Shown: positions 54,099 through 61,804 of the stretch, piece after piece
Layout: every line of letters starts with the position of its first letter
Position numbering within the stretch: the first letter of the stretch is position 1
Assembly: GCF_003480915.1 (NCBI RefSeq)
Contig: NZ_QUKD01000012.1
Coordinates: 124,227 to 188,226 of the forward strand
Source: Parabacteroides sp. TM07-1AC
GTDB taxonomy: Bacteria > Bacteroidota > Bacteroidia > Bacteroidales > Tannerellaceae
Direction: 5' to 3'
DNA: 64,000 nucleotides
Notes under the pieces: generated by a model
Database searches by the model: none
The model's input: the letters and a program-made list of their open reading frames with translations, nothing else
Told to the model about the DNA's origin: nothing
Translations under genes and position numbers: made by a program

Positions 54099-55175
54099 TC
54101 ATTCAGACAAATTTCCGTTTAATTTCTCTAAATAAATATGTATCAGCCGGGGAACGGCATAACGCTCGATATATTCATACGGAACAGCCAGATAGGAATC
54201 CAATGCTTCCGGCACTTTTTCAACCTCGATCCGGTAAAAAGCCGTATACAGTACCTGATGCGAAAGGACATGCTTCACCTCTTTCCTATCGGGAGATATA
54301 TCCAACCGCCCCGCTCCGGCAAACAATTTACGGAATGCCTCCGTCTCCTGTAATCCGGTAAAATCCATCGGTTCTCCCGTCTCGATCAGGGGAAATTCGT
54401 ATAACCCTTCCCAAATATCTTTTTTACCCCGGCGGGAAAGCCAGGTCTGCCCTTTATATATAATGTATAGGTAATGAAAATAACGGGCACGCGTTTTTGT
54501 CTTGTTCTGTTTGACCGGCAAAGATTGTACCGTTCCGGATGCATATGCCGCACACCGATCTTTCAACGGACAAACTTCGCAGTCGGGACTCTGGGGAACA
54601 CATTGCAGAGCCCCGAATTCCATAATTGCCTGATTATGCTGTCCCGCCCGTTTGGGATCCATAACGATCCCAGCCAGTTCTGTAAACTGCTTCTTCCCCT
54701 GCGTTGTGTCGATAGGCACATCCAATGCGTACAAACGTGCCAATACGCGGAACACGTTTCCGTCGACAACCGGATAAGGCTTATTCCACACAAAAGAGGC
54801 GATAGCGGCAGCCGTATACTCTCCGATGCCTTTCAATGACAATATATCTTTATATTCTTCCGGAAAAACACCGCCAAACTTTTCCATGATCTCCTTAGCA
54901 GCGGCATGCAAGTTACGTGCACGGCTGTAATAGCCCAGTCCCTGCCAATACTTCAGCACCTCGTCCTCTTCGGCCGAAGCCAGGGAAGCGACATTCGGGA
55001 AACGTCCGGTGAAACGGAGAAAATAATCCATTCCCTGCACGACACGGGTTTGCTGAAGAATAATTTCTGATATCCAGATTATATACGGATCGGATGACTC
55101 CCTCCAGGGCAGGTTCCGCTTATTTGTTTTATACCAGTCCAATAAAATATGACTGACTTCCAATTCGTTTTCCAT
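54099..55175 (-). CDS. mutY: A/G-specific adenine glycosylase
   Basis: 358 residues. Catalytic Glu in WISEIILQQTRV, helix-hairpin-helix LKGIGEYTAAAIASF with the catalytic Asp in YPVVDGNVFRVL, and the 4Fe-4S cluster ligands in CEVCPLKDRC plus the preceding CVPQSPDC. The C-terminal part is the MutT-like domain that recognises 8-oxoguanine (LYEFPLIETGE). It removes adenine mispaired with 8-oxoguanine. First gene of the row, divergent from HU. Confidence 0.96.
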   Translation of the reverse strand: MENELEVSHILLDWYKTNKRNLPWRESSDPYIIWISEIILQQTRVVQGMDYFLRFTGRFPNVASLASAEEDEVLKYWQGLGYYSRARNLHAAAKEIMEKFGGVFPEEYKDILSLKGIGEYTAAAIASFVWNKPYPVVDGNVFRVLARLYALDVPIDTTQGKKQFTELAGIVMDPKRAGQHNQAIMEFGALQCVPQSPDCEVCPLKDRCAAYASGTVQSLPVKQNKTKTRARYFHYLYIIYKGQTWLSRRGKKDIWEGLYEFPLIETGEPMDFTGLQETEAFRKLFAGAGRLDISPDRKEVKHVLSHQVLYTAFYRIEVEKVPEALDSYLAVPYEYIERYAVPRLIHIYLEKLNGNLSE

Positions 55176-55319
55176 TTACTATATTTCGTCCGGTTTTTGT
55201 TCGTTCTGACACTCTCAACTCGTTGATTAATGCAAACATACACAGATATAATGAATTGTAAGGAATCTTTTTTATTAAAAAATGCCGGGCAATTCTTTTT
55301 CCACTTAAATAAAAAGCTA

Positions 55320-55327
55320 TATATTTG
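55320..55327 (+). promoter_or_regulatory. -7 box of the HU gene
   Basis: TATATTTG matches TAnnTTTG exactly, 46 bp before the start codon. The -33 area is T-rich (CTTTTT). Confidence 0.55.
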
Positions 55328-55373
55328 CATTCCAAAAAATTAATAGGTCCAAATCATTAATTAATTTATAGAC

Positions 55374-55646
55374 ATGACTAAAGCAGATATTGTTAGCGAA
55401 ATTGCAAAAAGTACCGGTACCGATAAACAAACGGTATTGAATACTGTAGAATCTTTCATGGACATCGTGAAAAGTTCCTTGTCTCAAGGTGAGAACGTTT
55501 ACCTGAGAGGATTCGGAAGTTTCGTTATTAAGAAGAGAGCTCAGAAAACAGCTCGTAATATTTCAAAGAATACTACGATCATCATTCCGGAGCATAATAT
55601 CCCTTCATTCAAGCCGGCTAAAACTTTCCTGAACGAAGTTAAGTAA
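55374..55646 (+). CDS. HU-family DNA-binding protein
   Basis: 90 residues of the HU/IHF fold: MTKADIVSEIAKSTGTDKQT at the start, VYLRGFGSFVIKKRA and the DNA-contacting arm with ARNISKNTTIIIPEHN. It bends and packages DNA as a dimer. HU and IHF cannot be told apart here by eye. A 29-residue ribosome-type peptide and RNase G follow in the same direction. Confidence 0.95.
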   Translation: MTKADIVSEIAKSTGTDKQTVLNTVESFMDIVKSSLSQGENVYLRGFGSFVIKKRAQKTARNISKNTTIIIPEHNIPSFKPAKTFLNEVK

Positions 55647-55681
55647 TTAGTAATTATAGTTTAATTTAAAATTTAGAAACA

Positions 55682-55771
55682 ATGCCTAGCGGAAAGAAAA
55701 GAAAAAGACATAAAATGTCTACGCACAAGCGCAAAAAGAGACTGAAAAAGAATAGACATAAAAAGAAATAA
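55682..55771 (+). CDS. 29-residue basic peptide, AURKAIP1/COX24-domain (bS22/mS38-like)
   Basis: The ORF starts 35 bp after the HU stop and reads MPSGKKRKRHKMSTHKRKKR and so on, with nearly two-thirds Lys, Arg or His. The HKMxTHKRKKRLKKNRHKKK core is the AURKAIP1/COX24 signature of the mitochondrial ribosome protein mS38 and of small bacterial ribosomal proteins. A ribosomal role is inferred from that match. It is conserved in Bacteroidetes between HU and RNase G, and its size makes it easy for gene finders to miss. Confidence 0.85.
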   Translation: MPSGKKRKRHKMSTHKRKKRLKKNRHKKK

Positions 55772-55788
55772 GTCTATCAAGAAACTCT

Positions 55789-55829
55789 AAAGAACAAACT
55801 TAATAAGTGACCTTTTAAGTTTGTTCTTT
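55789..55829. terminator. Hairpin between the ribosomal peptide and RNase G genes
   Basis: AAAGAACAAACTT (55789-55801) pairs perfectly with AAGTTTGTTCTTT (55817-55829). It is followed by GCG, not a T-run, so it may be a weak terminator or a processing site upstream of the RNase gene. Confidence 0.55.
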
Positions 55830-55869
55830 GCGTATTTAGAAAGGTCTGAATTAAAAAACCCTCTTTTAA

Positions 55870-57441
55870 GTGATAAGTGAATTAGTAGTTGATGTACAAC
55901 CCAAAGAGGTATCTATTGCCGTATTGGAAGACAAAAACCTTGTGGAGCTCCAAAAGGAGGCCCGCAATGTCTCGTTTGCCGTAGGCGATATCTATCTTGG
56001 CAAAGTGAAAAAACTAATGCCGGGTCTGAACGCTGCTTTCATTGATGTAGGGTATAAAAAGGACGCATTTCTTCACTACCTGGACTTAGGTCCGAACTTC
56101 AACACCCAACAGAAGTTCCTCAAACAAGCACTTGGCGATCCGAAAAAGATGCCTGCCATAGCAAAAATGCAGATACTGCCGGAAATTGAAAAAGACGGAA
56201 GTATCAGTAACGTGCTTAAAGTCGGACAAGAGGTGTTGGTACAAATTGCCAAAGAGCCGATCTCAACAAAGGGTCCGCGATTGACTTCCGAGCTGTCTTT
56301 TGCCGGAAGATACATCGTTCTGATACCATTTGCCGATAAGGTCTCAGTCTCCACAAAAATCAAGTCGAGCGAAGAACGTGCCCGTTTGAGGCAGTTAATC
56401 CAAAGTATCAAGCCCAAAAACTTCAGTGTGATCGTACGTACTTCCTCTGAAGGTAAACGCGTGGCTGAACTCGACCATGAATTAAAGACATTAGTGAAAC
56501 GATGGGAAGAAAATATCGTAAAAGTCCCAAAACTAAAAGTACCGTCAATTGTATATGAGGAAACAGCCCGTACAGTTGCCTTACTCCGCGATATATTCAA
56601 TCCGTCTTTCCAGAACATTTACGTAAACGATGCGGATGTTTTCCATAACATACGCGATTATGTCAGCCTGATCGCTCCCGGGAGGGAAGAGATCGTACAG
56701 CGATATACCGGTGAACTGCCTATTTTCGACAACTTCGGCATCACCAAACAGATCAAGTCGTTGTTTGGACGCACGGTTACGTATAAAAGTGGAGCCTATC
56801 TGATCATCGAGCACACCGAGGCCATGCACGTAATAGATGTGAACAGCGGTAACCGTTCCAAAGGGAGCGACGCCCAGGAAAAGACAGCTATCGACGTAAA
56901 CACTGCCGCCGCCGACGAAATCGCACGCCAGCTTCGTCTCCGCGATATGGGCGGTATCATTGTTGTCGACTTCATCGATATGGCAGAAGCCGCCAACCGA
57001 CAGAAGCTGTTCGAACACATGAGCAAAGCAATGGCAAATGACCGGGCTAAACACAACATCCTGCCTTTAAGCAAGTTTGGCTTGATGCAAATCACTCGCC
57101 AGAGGGTACGCCCGGCAATGGATGTGGATACAACAGAATCATGTCCCACCTGTTTTGGCACAGGTAAAATCAAACCATCGATCTTATTCACCGACAATCT
57201 GGAAGGAAAGATCGACTGTCTGGTAAACAAACACAATGTGAAGAAATTCGCTTTGCACGTACATCCCTACGTAGCAGCATTCGTAAACAAGGGGCTTTAT
57301 CCCCTTAGTATGAAATGGAAACTGAAATACTCCATGGGTATGAAAGTTATTCCTAATCAAAGTCTGGGTTTTCTGGAATACAAATTTATCGATTCCGACA
57401 AGAACGAACTCGACATGATGGAGGAAAAAGAAATGAAGTAA
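55870..57441 (+). CDS. rng: Ribonuclease E/G family endoribonuclease
   Basis: 523 residues starting at a GTG. A stop codon (TAA, 55867-55869) sits directly before it in frame, so no upstream ATG is possible, and the first residues (SELVVDVQPKEVSIAVLEDK) match the family's normal start. The S1 domain is GDIYLGKVKKLMPGLNAAFI. The catalytic core has the metal-binding Asp residues in MHVIDVNSGN and GGIIVVDFIDM, and the Zn-link is CPTCFGTGK. It processes rRNA and decays mRNA in the cytoplasm. Closed by a strong terminator. Confidence 0.95.
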   Translation: MISELVVDVQPKEVSIAVLEDKNLVELQKEARNVSFAVGDIYLGKVKKLMPGLNAAFIDVGYKKDAFLHYLDLGPNFNTQQKFLKQALGDPKKMPAIAKMQILPEIEKDGSISNVLKVGQEVLVQIAKEPISTKGPRLTSELSFAGRYIVLIPFADKVSVSTKIKSSEERARLRQLIQSIKPKNFSVIVRTSSEGKRVAELDHELKTLVKRWEENIVKVPKLKVPSIVYEETARTVALLRDIFNPSFQNIYVNDADVFHNIRDYVSLIAPGREEIVQRYTGELPIFDNFGITKQIKSLFGRTVTYKSGAYLIIEHTEAMHVIDVNSGNRSKGSDAQEKTAIDVNTAAADEIARQLRLRDMGGIIVVDFIDMAEAANRQKLFEHMSKAMANDRAKHNILPLSKFGLMQITRQRVRPAMDVDTTESCPTCFGTGKIKPSILFTDNLEGKIDCLVNKHNVKKFALHVHPYVAAFVNKGLYPLSMKWKLKYSMGMKVIPNQSLGFLEYKFIDSDKNELDMMEEKEMK

Positions 57442-57446
57442 GGAAG

Positions 57447-57471
57447 GCCCCGAAGTTGACAGCTTCGGGGC
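57447..57471 (+). terminator. Terminator of the RNase G gene
   Basis: GCCCCGAAG (57447-57455) pairs perfectly with CTTCGGGGC (57463-57471), followed by TTTTT. Confidence 0.9.
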
Positions 57472-57558
57472 TTTTTGTTCTATTTAACGGAGAAACTTCT
57501 TTTCACTATTAACGAAAGCACGCTTTAATCGATAATCTCTACAATTCCTGATAAACCC

Positions 57559-57720
57559 TCAAGGGGAGAAACATTCTTCTCGTTGAATTGAAGCAGTCAC
57601 TATTAGTCTGGTTAATAAATCCAGTTCTTCACAACCACAAGAAAATTGAGATAAATTGTCACAGTCAGATAAAAGGTTTATAGTAAAATCAATATCCGAG
57701 AATTGGATTTTTTCCTCCAT
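57559..57720 (-). pseudogene. Truncated toxin-type GNAT acetyltransferase
   Basis: From an ATG at 57718-57720 the frame reads MEEKIQFSDIDFTINLL and NLSQFSCGCEELD. This is the N-terminal block (F-x-C-G-x-x-E-L-D) of toxin-like GNATs that acylate charged tRNA. Similarity then stops and the frame ends after 53 residues, so the acyl-CoA-binding region is missing. No continuing segment could be found towards 57480. It overlaps the end of the preceding small ORF, as in toxin-antitoxin pairs. Confidence 0.5.
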
Positions 57721-57886
57721 TGTTACGCCGTATAATTTTTTCAATCCGTTTCATTTCCTGCTTGCGATCTTGAATTTGAGCTTTTTCAACAAGCGTAAAT
57801 TCTCCTTTGACACATTTACGCATCATCTCGCGAAAACGGATCACATCTTCGCGGCTAGTTTCTGGATTTGGTATAGTTCGTATCAT
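57689..57886 (-). CDS. Small charged protein paired with a GNAT remnant
   Basis: 65 residues, rich in Glu, Arg and Lys (SREDVIRFREMMRKCVKGEF, EKAQIQDRKQEMKRIEKIIR), probably helical. No family is recognised with confidence. A good -7 box (TATCTTTG) lies 33 bp upstream, supporting a real gene. It overlaps the start of the truncated GNAT, so it may have been the partner or antitoxin of that protein. Confidence 0.55.
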   Translation of the reverse strand: MIRTIPNPETSREDVIRFREMMRKCVKGEFTLVEKAQIQDRKQEMKRIEKIIRRNNGGKNPILGY

Positions 57887-57918
57887 ATCTTATTATTTAA
57901 TAATGAATTGATTTGATA

Positions 57919-57926
57919 CAAAGATA
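57919..57926 (-). promoter_or_regulatory. -7 box for the small charged protein
   Basis: TATCTTTG on the minus strand matches TAnnTTTG; no clear -33 partner at 19-21 bases. Confidence 0.45.
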
Positions 57927-58036
57927 AACAATTAATGACAATCCTCGCTACCAAGCATTAAAAGATTTCAGGAATATATCTTTATTATAAATACAATTAT
58001 TATATCTGTAATAAGAAGGAAAATTAGCAGACTATT

Positions 58037-58087
58037 GACTATTAGGGGACGCAGAAGGTAGAAACATTCTACATCCCCTAAATAGTC
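58037..58087 (-). terminator. Hairpin downstream of the Gfo/Idh gene
   Basis: GACTATT/AATAGTC and the adjoining TAGGGGA/TCCCCTA pair (58037-58049 with 58074-58087), starting 10 bases after the stop codon. There is no strong T-run, so termination strength is uncertain. The rest of 57960-58036 is AT-rich and shows nothing else. Confidence 0.55.
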
Positions 58088-58096
58088 AACCTCACC

Positions 58097-59491
58097 CTAG
58101 TTCTTCGCTTTCGCCATCTCCAGCGCATGCGTTGTCACATAATATTTAGCGATCATATTCGGAACCTCCCAGTCCGGCAACTTTCCGTCCTGCAAATATT
58201 GAAGATAATTTTCCGTAACCTGGCCGAAATGAGCCTCATGCCCTACCCGGTATTTTGGAGGAATTTGAACCTGCCATACGTTATCTGCGATCTTGTTTAA
58301 AGAAACTCCCGGATATTTATCCGCAACAGCAGACATTGCTGTTTCCAATCCCTTTTCATACGTACCCAAATCGATATCCGGTAATGCTTCTATATACAAC
58401 TCCGGCTTATATCCCTGCTCCTGTCCCTGGCGGATCACCAGATCAGCCTTACTTCCTTTCATGACAGAGAAATGCGTATCGCCGCCACCTTCCGGGAAAG
58501 TGTAATTCCATATAACAGAAACTTTGGCAGTCACACCTTTGATCTTATAGACGATATCACCGTTGCAATACACCTTCAGCGTATCGTTCACGACATCCTT
58601 CTTCAGGAAATCGGGATAAGCATCCGTTCCTGTTACCTGTCTGAACTCTTCCGGACTGATCGAAGTCGTCCAGCGGTTTGCATCGACCAATTCGATATCC
58701 TTTTTATAATCGATGATCTGTTCCGGGAAAGCTTCCCACTGAACCAGGTCCACCAAGTGCGTCGTCACATCCACAATTCCTTCCCCCTGCTGAGTCACGT
58801 CAAAATACCACACCGGGCGGGTCAATGGTTTATTATCCACCAGTTTAAACAGGTGATGCACACTTTCCTTCACGATAGCCGGCTCTTCGGGAGAACCTTT
58901 CAACTGTTCGCCATATACCGTCGGGATCGTTGAAAGTTCACGTTGCAACATCGTTGTAATCTCATTCCTTTCCGTCATAATGTCATATAACAGAATATTC
59001 TTTTGCCTGGCGATATCAAAACATTCTTCCAGCAATTGGAAGTTTCGGCTGTCGATCACCATCGGCTTGTCAGAAAGCACATGAATACCGGCTTCCAGCG
59101 CTTTCTTTATATACTCGGTCTTCTTGCCGTTATTTCCCGCCTGGACCATCACATTACCTTTCTTTTCGGCAAGCATTTTCTCCAGATAATCAGATTCCGT
59201 ATAAACGACCTCGTTCCATGCTGTCGGATTCTCCGCACGTGCATTGAATCCTTCGATACGTTTTAAATGTTCATTCACATCGAAACCGGTGGGGGCGTAC
59301 ACAAAAACATCTTTAGAAACCTGCGGATAAGATACTTTCTGCACCAGCGCCGCATGAAAATGTCCGGGATCGAGCGTAATAAGCCTGACTTCACCCGGAG
59401 CACCGGTAAAACCTTCAGTCTGCTCTTTTTTAGAGGAACAGGAAGTTCCCAATAAAAGTGTAGCCATGGTAAAAACTAGATAGTTTTTCAT
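58097..59491 (-). CDS. Exported Gfo/Idh/MocA-type oxidoreductase, lipoprotein
   Basis: 464 residues with a lipoprotein signal (FTMATLLLGTSCSSKK, lipobox GTSC). The NAD-binding part lacks a textbook GxGxxG, but the EKP-type motif is present (VLSDKPMVI), and the middle domain VTTHLVDLVQWEAFPEQIID matches the family. The C-terminal end (VGHEAHFGQVTENYLQYLQD) is the oxidoreductase C-terminal domain seen in Bacteroidetes. Gfo/Idh enzymes normally act on sugars in the cytoplasm with a bound cofactor. Export as a lipoprotein is a Bacteroidetes habit, and the substrate and cofactor supply are unknown. Divergent from dnaK. Confidence 0.85.
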   Translation of the reverse strand: MKNYLVFTMATLLLGTSCSSKKEQTEGFTGAPGEVRLITLDPGHFHAALVQKVSYPQVSKDVFVYAPTGFDVNEHLKRIEGFNARAENPTAWNEVVYTESDYLEKMLAEKKGNVMVQAGNNGKKTEYIKKALEAGIHVLSDKPMVIDSRNFQLLEECFDIARQKNILLYDIMTERNEITTMLQRELSTIPTVYGEQLKGSPEEPAIVKESVHHLFKLVDNKPLTRPVWYFDVTQQGEGIVDVTTHLVDLVQWEAFPEQIIDYKKDIELVDANRWTTSISPEEFRQVTGTDAYPDFLKKDVVNDTLKVYCNGDIVYKIKGVTAKVSVIWNYTFPEGGGDTHFSVMKGSKADLVIRQGQEQGYKPELYIEALPDIDLGTYEKGLETAMSAVADKYPGVSLNKIADNVWQVQIPPKYRVGHEAHFGQVTENYLQYLQDGKLPDWEVPNMIAKYYVTTHALEMAKAKN

Positions 59492-59648
59492 TTTATAAAT
59501 GATTTAATTGATAATAGTCTCTTCTTTACATATAAATTAAGGCATAAATCCTCCTATGGCACAAAGATAAAAATATATCGTTTTAACAACTGCCGTATTG
59601 TCATTATTTCTGACAGCAAAAACAATTCGGAACTGTTCATTGTTACTT

Positions 59649-59665
59649 TGGCATACGTTTTGTAT
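59649..59665 (+). promoter_or_regulatory. dnaK: Sigma-54-like promoter motif upstream of dnaK
   Basis: TTGGCATACGTTTTGTA has GG at 59651-59652, ten bases, then GT at 59663-59664. This is the -24/-12 spacing of RpoN promoters, with the GC of the -12 element changed to GT. It lies about 72-88 bp before the start codon. A standard TAnnTTTG box was not found nearby. Confidence 0.4.
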
Positions 59666-59736
59666 ACTAATTGGTGCAACTCGACAAGAGAAAAAGCAAA
59701 GACGAAGAATAATAACAATTAAAATATTATCAAATT

Positions 59737-61653
59737 ATGGGAAAGATTATTGGAATCGACTTAGGAACAACCAACTCATGTGTTGCCGTACTGGAAGGTA
59801 ACGAACCGGTTGTTATTGCAAACAGCGAAGGTAAAAGAACAACTCCTTCAATCGTTGCATTCGTTGAAGGAGGCGAACGTAAAGTTGGTGATCCCGCAAA
59901 ACGTCAGGCTATCACCAATCCGGAAAAGACTATATTCTCTATCAAACGTTTCATGGGTGAAACATACGACCAGGTTCAGAAAGAAATCAACCGCGTACCT
60001 TATAAAGTAGTACGTGGCGATAACAACACTCCGCGTGTGGATATCGAAGGTCGTCTGTACACTCCGCAGGAAATTTCAGCGATGGTTCTTCAGAAAATGA
60101 AGAAAACTGCTGAAGATTATTTAGGACAGGAAGTAACAGAAGCCGTTATCACTGTTCCGGCTTACTTTAGCGATGCGCAACGTCAGGCAACAAAAGAAGC
60201 CGGCGAAATTGCCGGTCTGAATGTTCGCCGAATCGTAAACGAACCGACTGCCGCATCACTGGCTTACGGTCTTGATAAGACAAGCAAAGATATGAAGATC
60301 GCAGTATTCGACCTTGGTGGCGGTACATTCGATATCTCAATCCTGGAATTAGGTGACGGTGTATTCGAAGTAAAATCAACAAACGGTGATACTCACCTGG
60401 GTGGTGATGACTTCGACCACGTGATCATCGACTGGTTGGCAGAAGAATTCCTACGTGAAGAAGGCGTCGACCTGCGTAAAGACCCAATGGCATTGCAACG
60501 TCTGAAAGAGGCTGCTGAAAAAGCAAAAATCGAATTGTCAAGTACAACAAGTACAGAAATCAATCTGCCGTATATCATGCCGGTGAACGGTATTCCAAAG
60601 CACCTCGTTAAAACATTGACACGTGCTAAATTCGAACAATTGGCAGACAGCTTGATCCAGGCTTGTATCGAACCTTGCCGTCAGTCATTGAAAGATGCGG
60701 GGTTGAGTACTTCCGATATCGACGAAGTGATCCTGGTAGGTGGTTCTACACGTATCCCTGCTGTACAGGCTATCGTTGAGAAATTCTTCGGTAAAGCTCC
60801 TTCTAAAGGTGTTAACCCGGACGAAGTTGTAGCTGTAGGTGCTGCTATCCAGGGTGGTGTATTGACAGGTGAAGTAAAAGACGTATTGTTGCTGGATGTT
60901 ACTCCGCTGTCTTTGGGTATTGAAACAATGGGTGGTGTAATGACTAAGCTGATCGAAGCGAACACGACTATCCCTACCAAGAAATCGGAAACATTTACAA
61001 CTGCTGTCGACAATCAGCCGTCTGTAGAAATCCATATCCTGCAGGGTGAACGTTCTTTGGCAAAAGATAATAAGTCTATCGGTCGTTTCCACTTGGACGG
61101 AATACCTGCTGCACAGCGTGGCGTACCTCAGATCGAAGTTACTTTCGATATCGATGCCAACGGTATCCTGAATGTATCTGCAAAAGACAAAGGAACCGGT
61201 AAAGTACAAAGTATCCGTATCGAAGCTTCCAGTGGTTTGAGTGACGACGAAGTAAAACGTATGAAAGACGAAGCTGCTGCCAACGCAGAAGCCGATAAGA
61301 AAGAAAAAGAACGTATCGACAAGCTGAACCAGGCAGACAGTATGATCTTCCAGACTGAAAAGCAGTTGAAAGATCTGGGAGATAAACTTCCGGCTGACAA
61401 GAAAGCTCCTATCGAAGCTGCATTGAACAAGCTGAAAGAAGCTCACAAAGCACAGGATGTTGCCGGTATCGATGCTGCTATGACTGAACTGAATACAGTA
61501 TTCCAGGCTGCAAGCCAGGAAATGTACAACGCTCAGAATGCTCAGGGTGGCGCACAGCCGGGTCCTGACTTCGGACAGCAGCAAGCTAACAACAACGCCG
61601 GCGGAAACAAAGACGGTGGTGTTACAGATGTTGACTTCGAGGAAGTAAAATAA
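59737..61653 (+). CDS. dnaK: Chaperone DnaK (Hsp70)
   Basis: 638 residues. The nucleotide-binding domain opens with [18 protein letters not shown] and contains [19 protein letters not shown] and [20 protein letters not shown]. The substrate domain follows ([20 protein letters not shown]), then the lid helices and a Gly/Gln-rich tail ending DVDFEEVK. It refolds proteins using ATP with DnaJ and GrpE, neither of which is next to it here. Length and motifs are normal. Monocistronic, with a terminator 28 bp later. Confidence 0.98.
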   Translation: MGKIIGIDLGTTNSCVAVLEGNEPVVIANSEGKRTTPSIVAFVEGGERKVGDPAKRQAITNPEKTIFSIKRFMGETYDQVQKEINRVPYKVVRGDNNTPRVDIEGRLYTPQEISAMVLQKMKKTAEDYLGQEVTEAVITVPAYFSDAQRQATKEAGEIAGLNVRRIVNEPTAASLAYGLDKTSKDMKIAVFDLGGGTFDISILELGDGVFEVKSTNGDTHLGGDDFDHVIIDWLAEEFLREEGVDLRKDPMALQRLKEAAEKAKIELSSTTSTEINLPYIMPVNGIPKHLVKTLTRAKFEQLADSLIQACIEPCRQSLKDAGLSTSDIDEVILVGGSTRIPAVQAIVEKFFGKAPSKGVNPDEVVAVGAAIQGGVLTGEVKDVLLLDVTPLSLGIETMGGVMTKLIEANTTIPTKKSETFTTAVDNQPSVEIHILQGERSLAKDNKSIGRFHLDGIPAAQRGVPQIEVTFDIDANGILNVSAKDKGTGKVQSIRIEASSGLSDDEVKRMKDEAAANAEADKKEKERIDKLNQADSMIFQTEKQLKDLGDKLPADKKAPIEAALNKLKEAHKAQDVAGIDAAMTELNTVFQAASQEMYNAQNAQGGAQPGPDFGQQQANNNAGGNKDGGVTDVDFEEVK

Positions 61654-61681
61654 TAAAAATACATTTTCCACATAAGATAAG

Positions 61682-61713
61682 AGCGATTGTCGGATTCAAA
61701 TCCGGCAGTCGCT
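61682..61713 (+). terminator. dnaK: Terminator of dnaK
   Basis: AGCGATTGTCGGA (61682-61694) pairs with TCCGGCAGTCGCT (61701-61713), two G-T pairs, followed by a run of T. Confidence 0.85.
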
Positions 61714-61756
61714 TTTTTTATTCTGCATGTCTTCAAAATAAACCAACAAAGAAGCA

Positions 61757-61786
61757 TTGAGATTCAAATAGTCTTTCCTATATTTG
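61757..61786 (+). promoter_or_regulatory. Complete Bacteroidetes promoter of the sensor kinase
   Basis: TTG at 61757-61759, 19 bases, then TATATTTG at 61779-61786: both elements with the consensus spacing. The predicted leader is only about 13 bases before the ATG at 61805. Confidence 0.65.
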
Positions 61787-61804
61787 CGGTCATCAAGCAA
61801 ATAT

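Noticed and set aside
60685..61671. 328-residue open frame antisense to dnaK
   Set aside because: It mirrors the codon pattern of dnaK, has no family resemblance, and lacks its own start context; a shadow frame.
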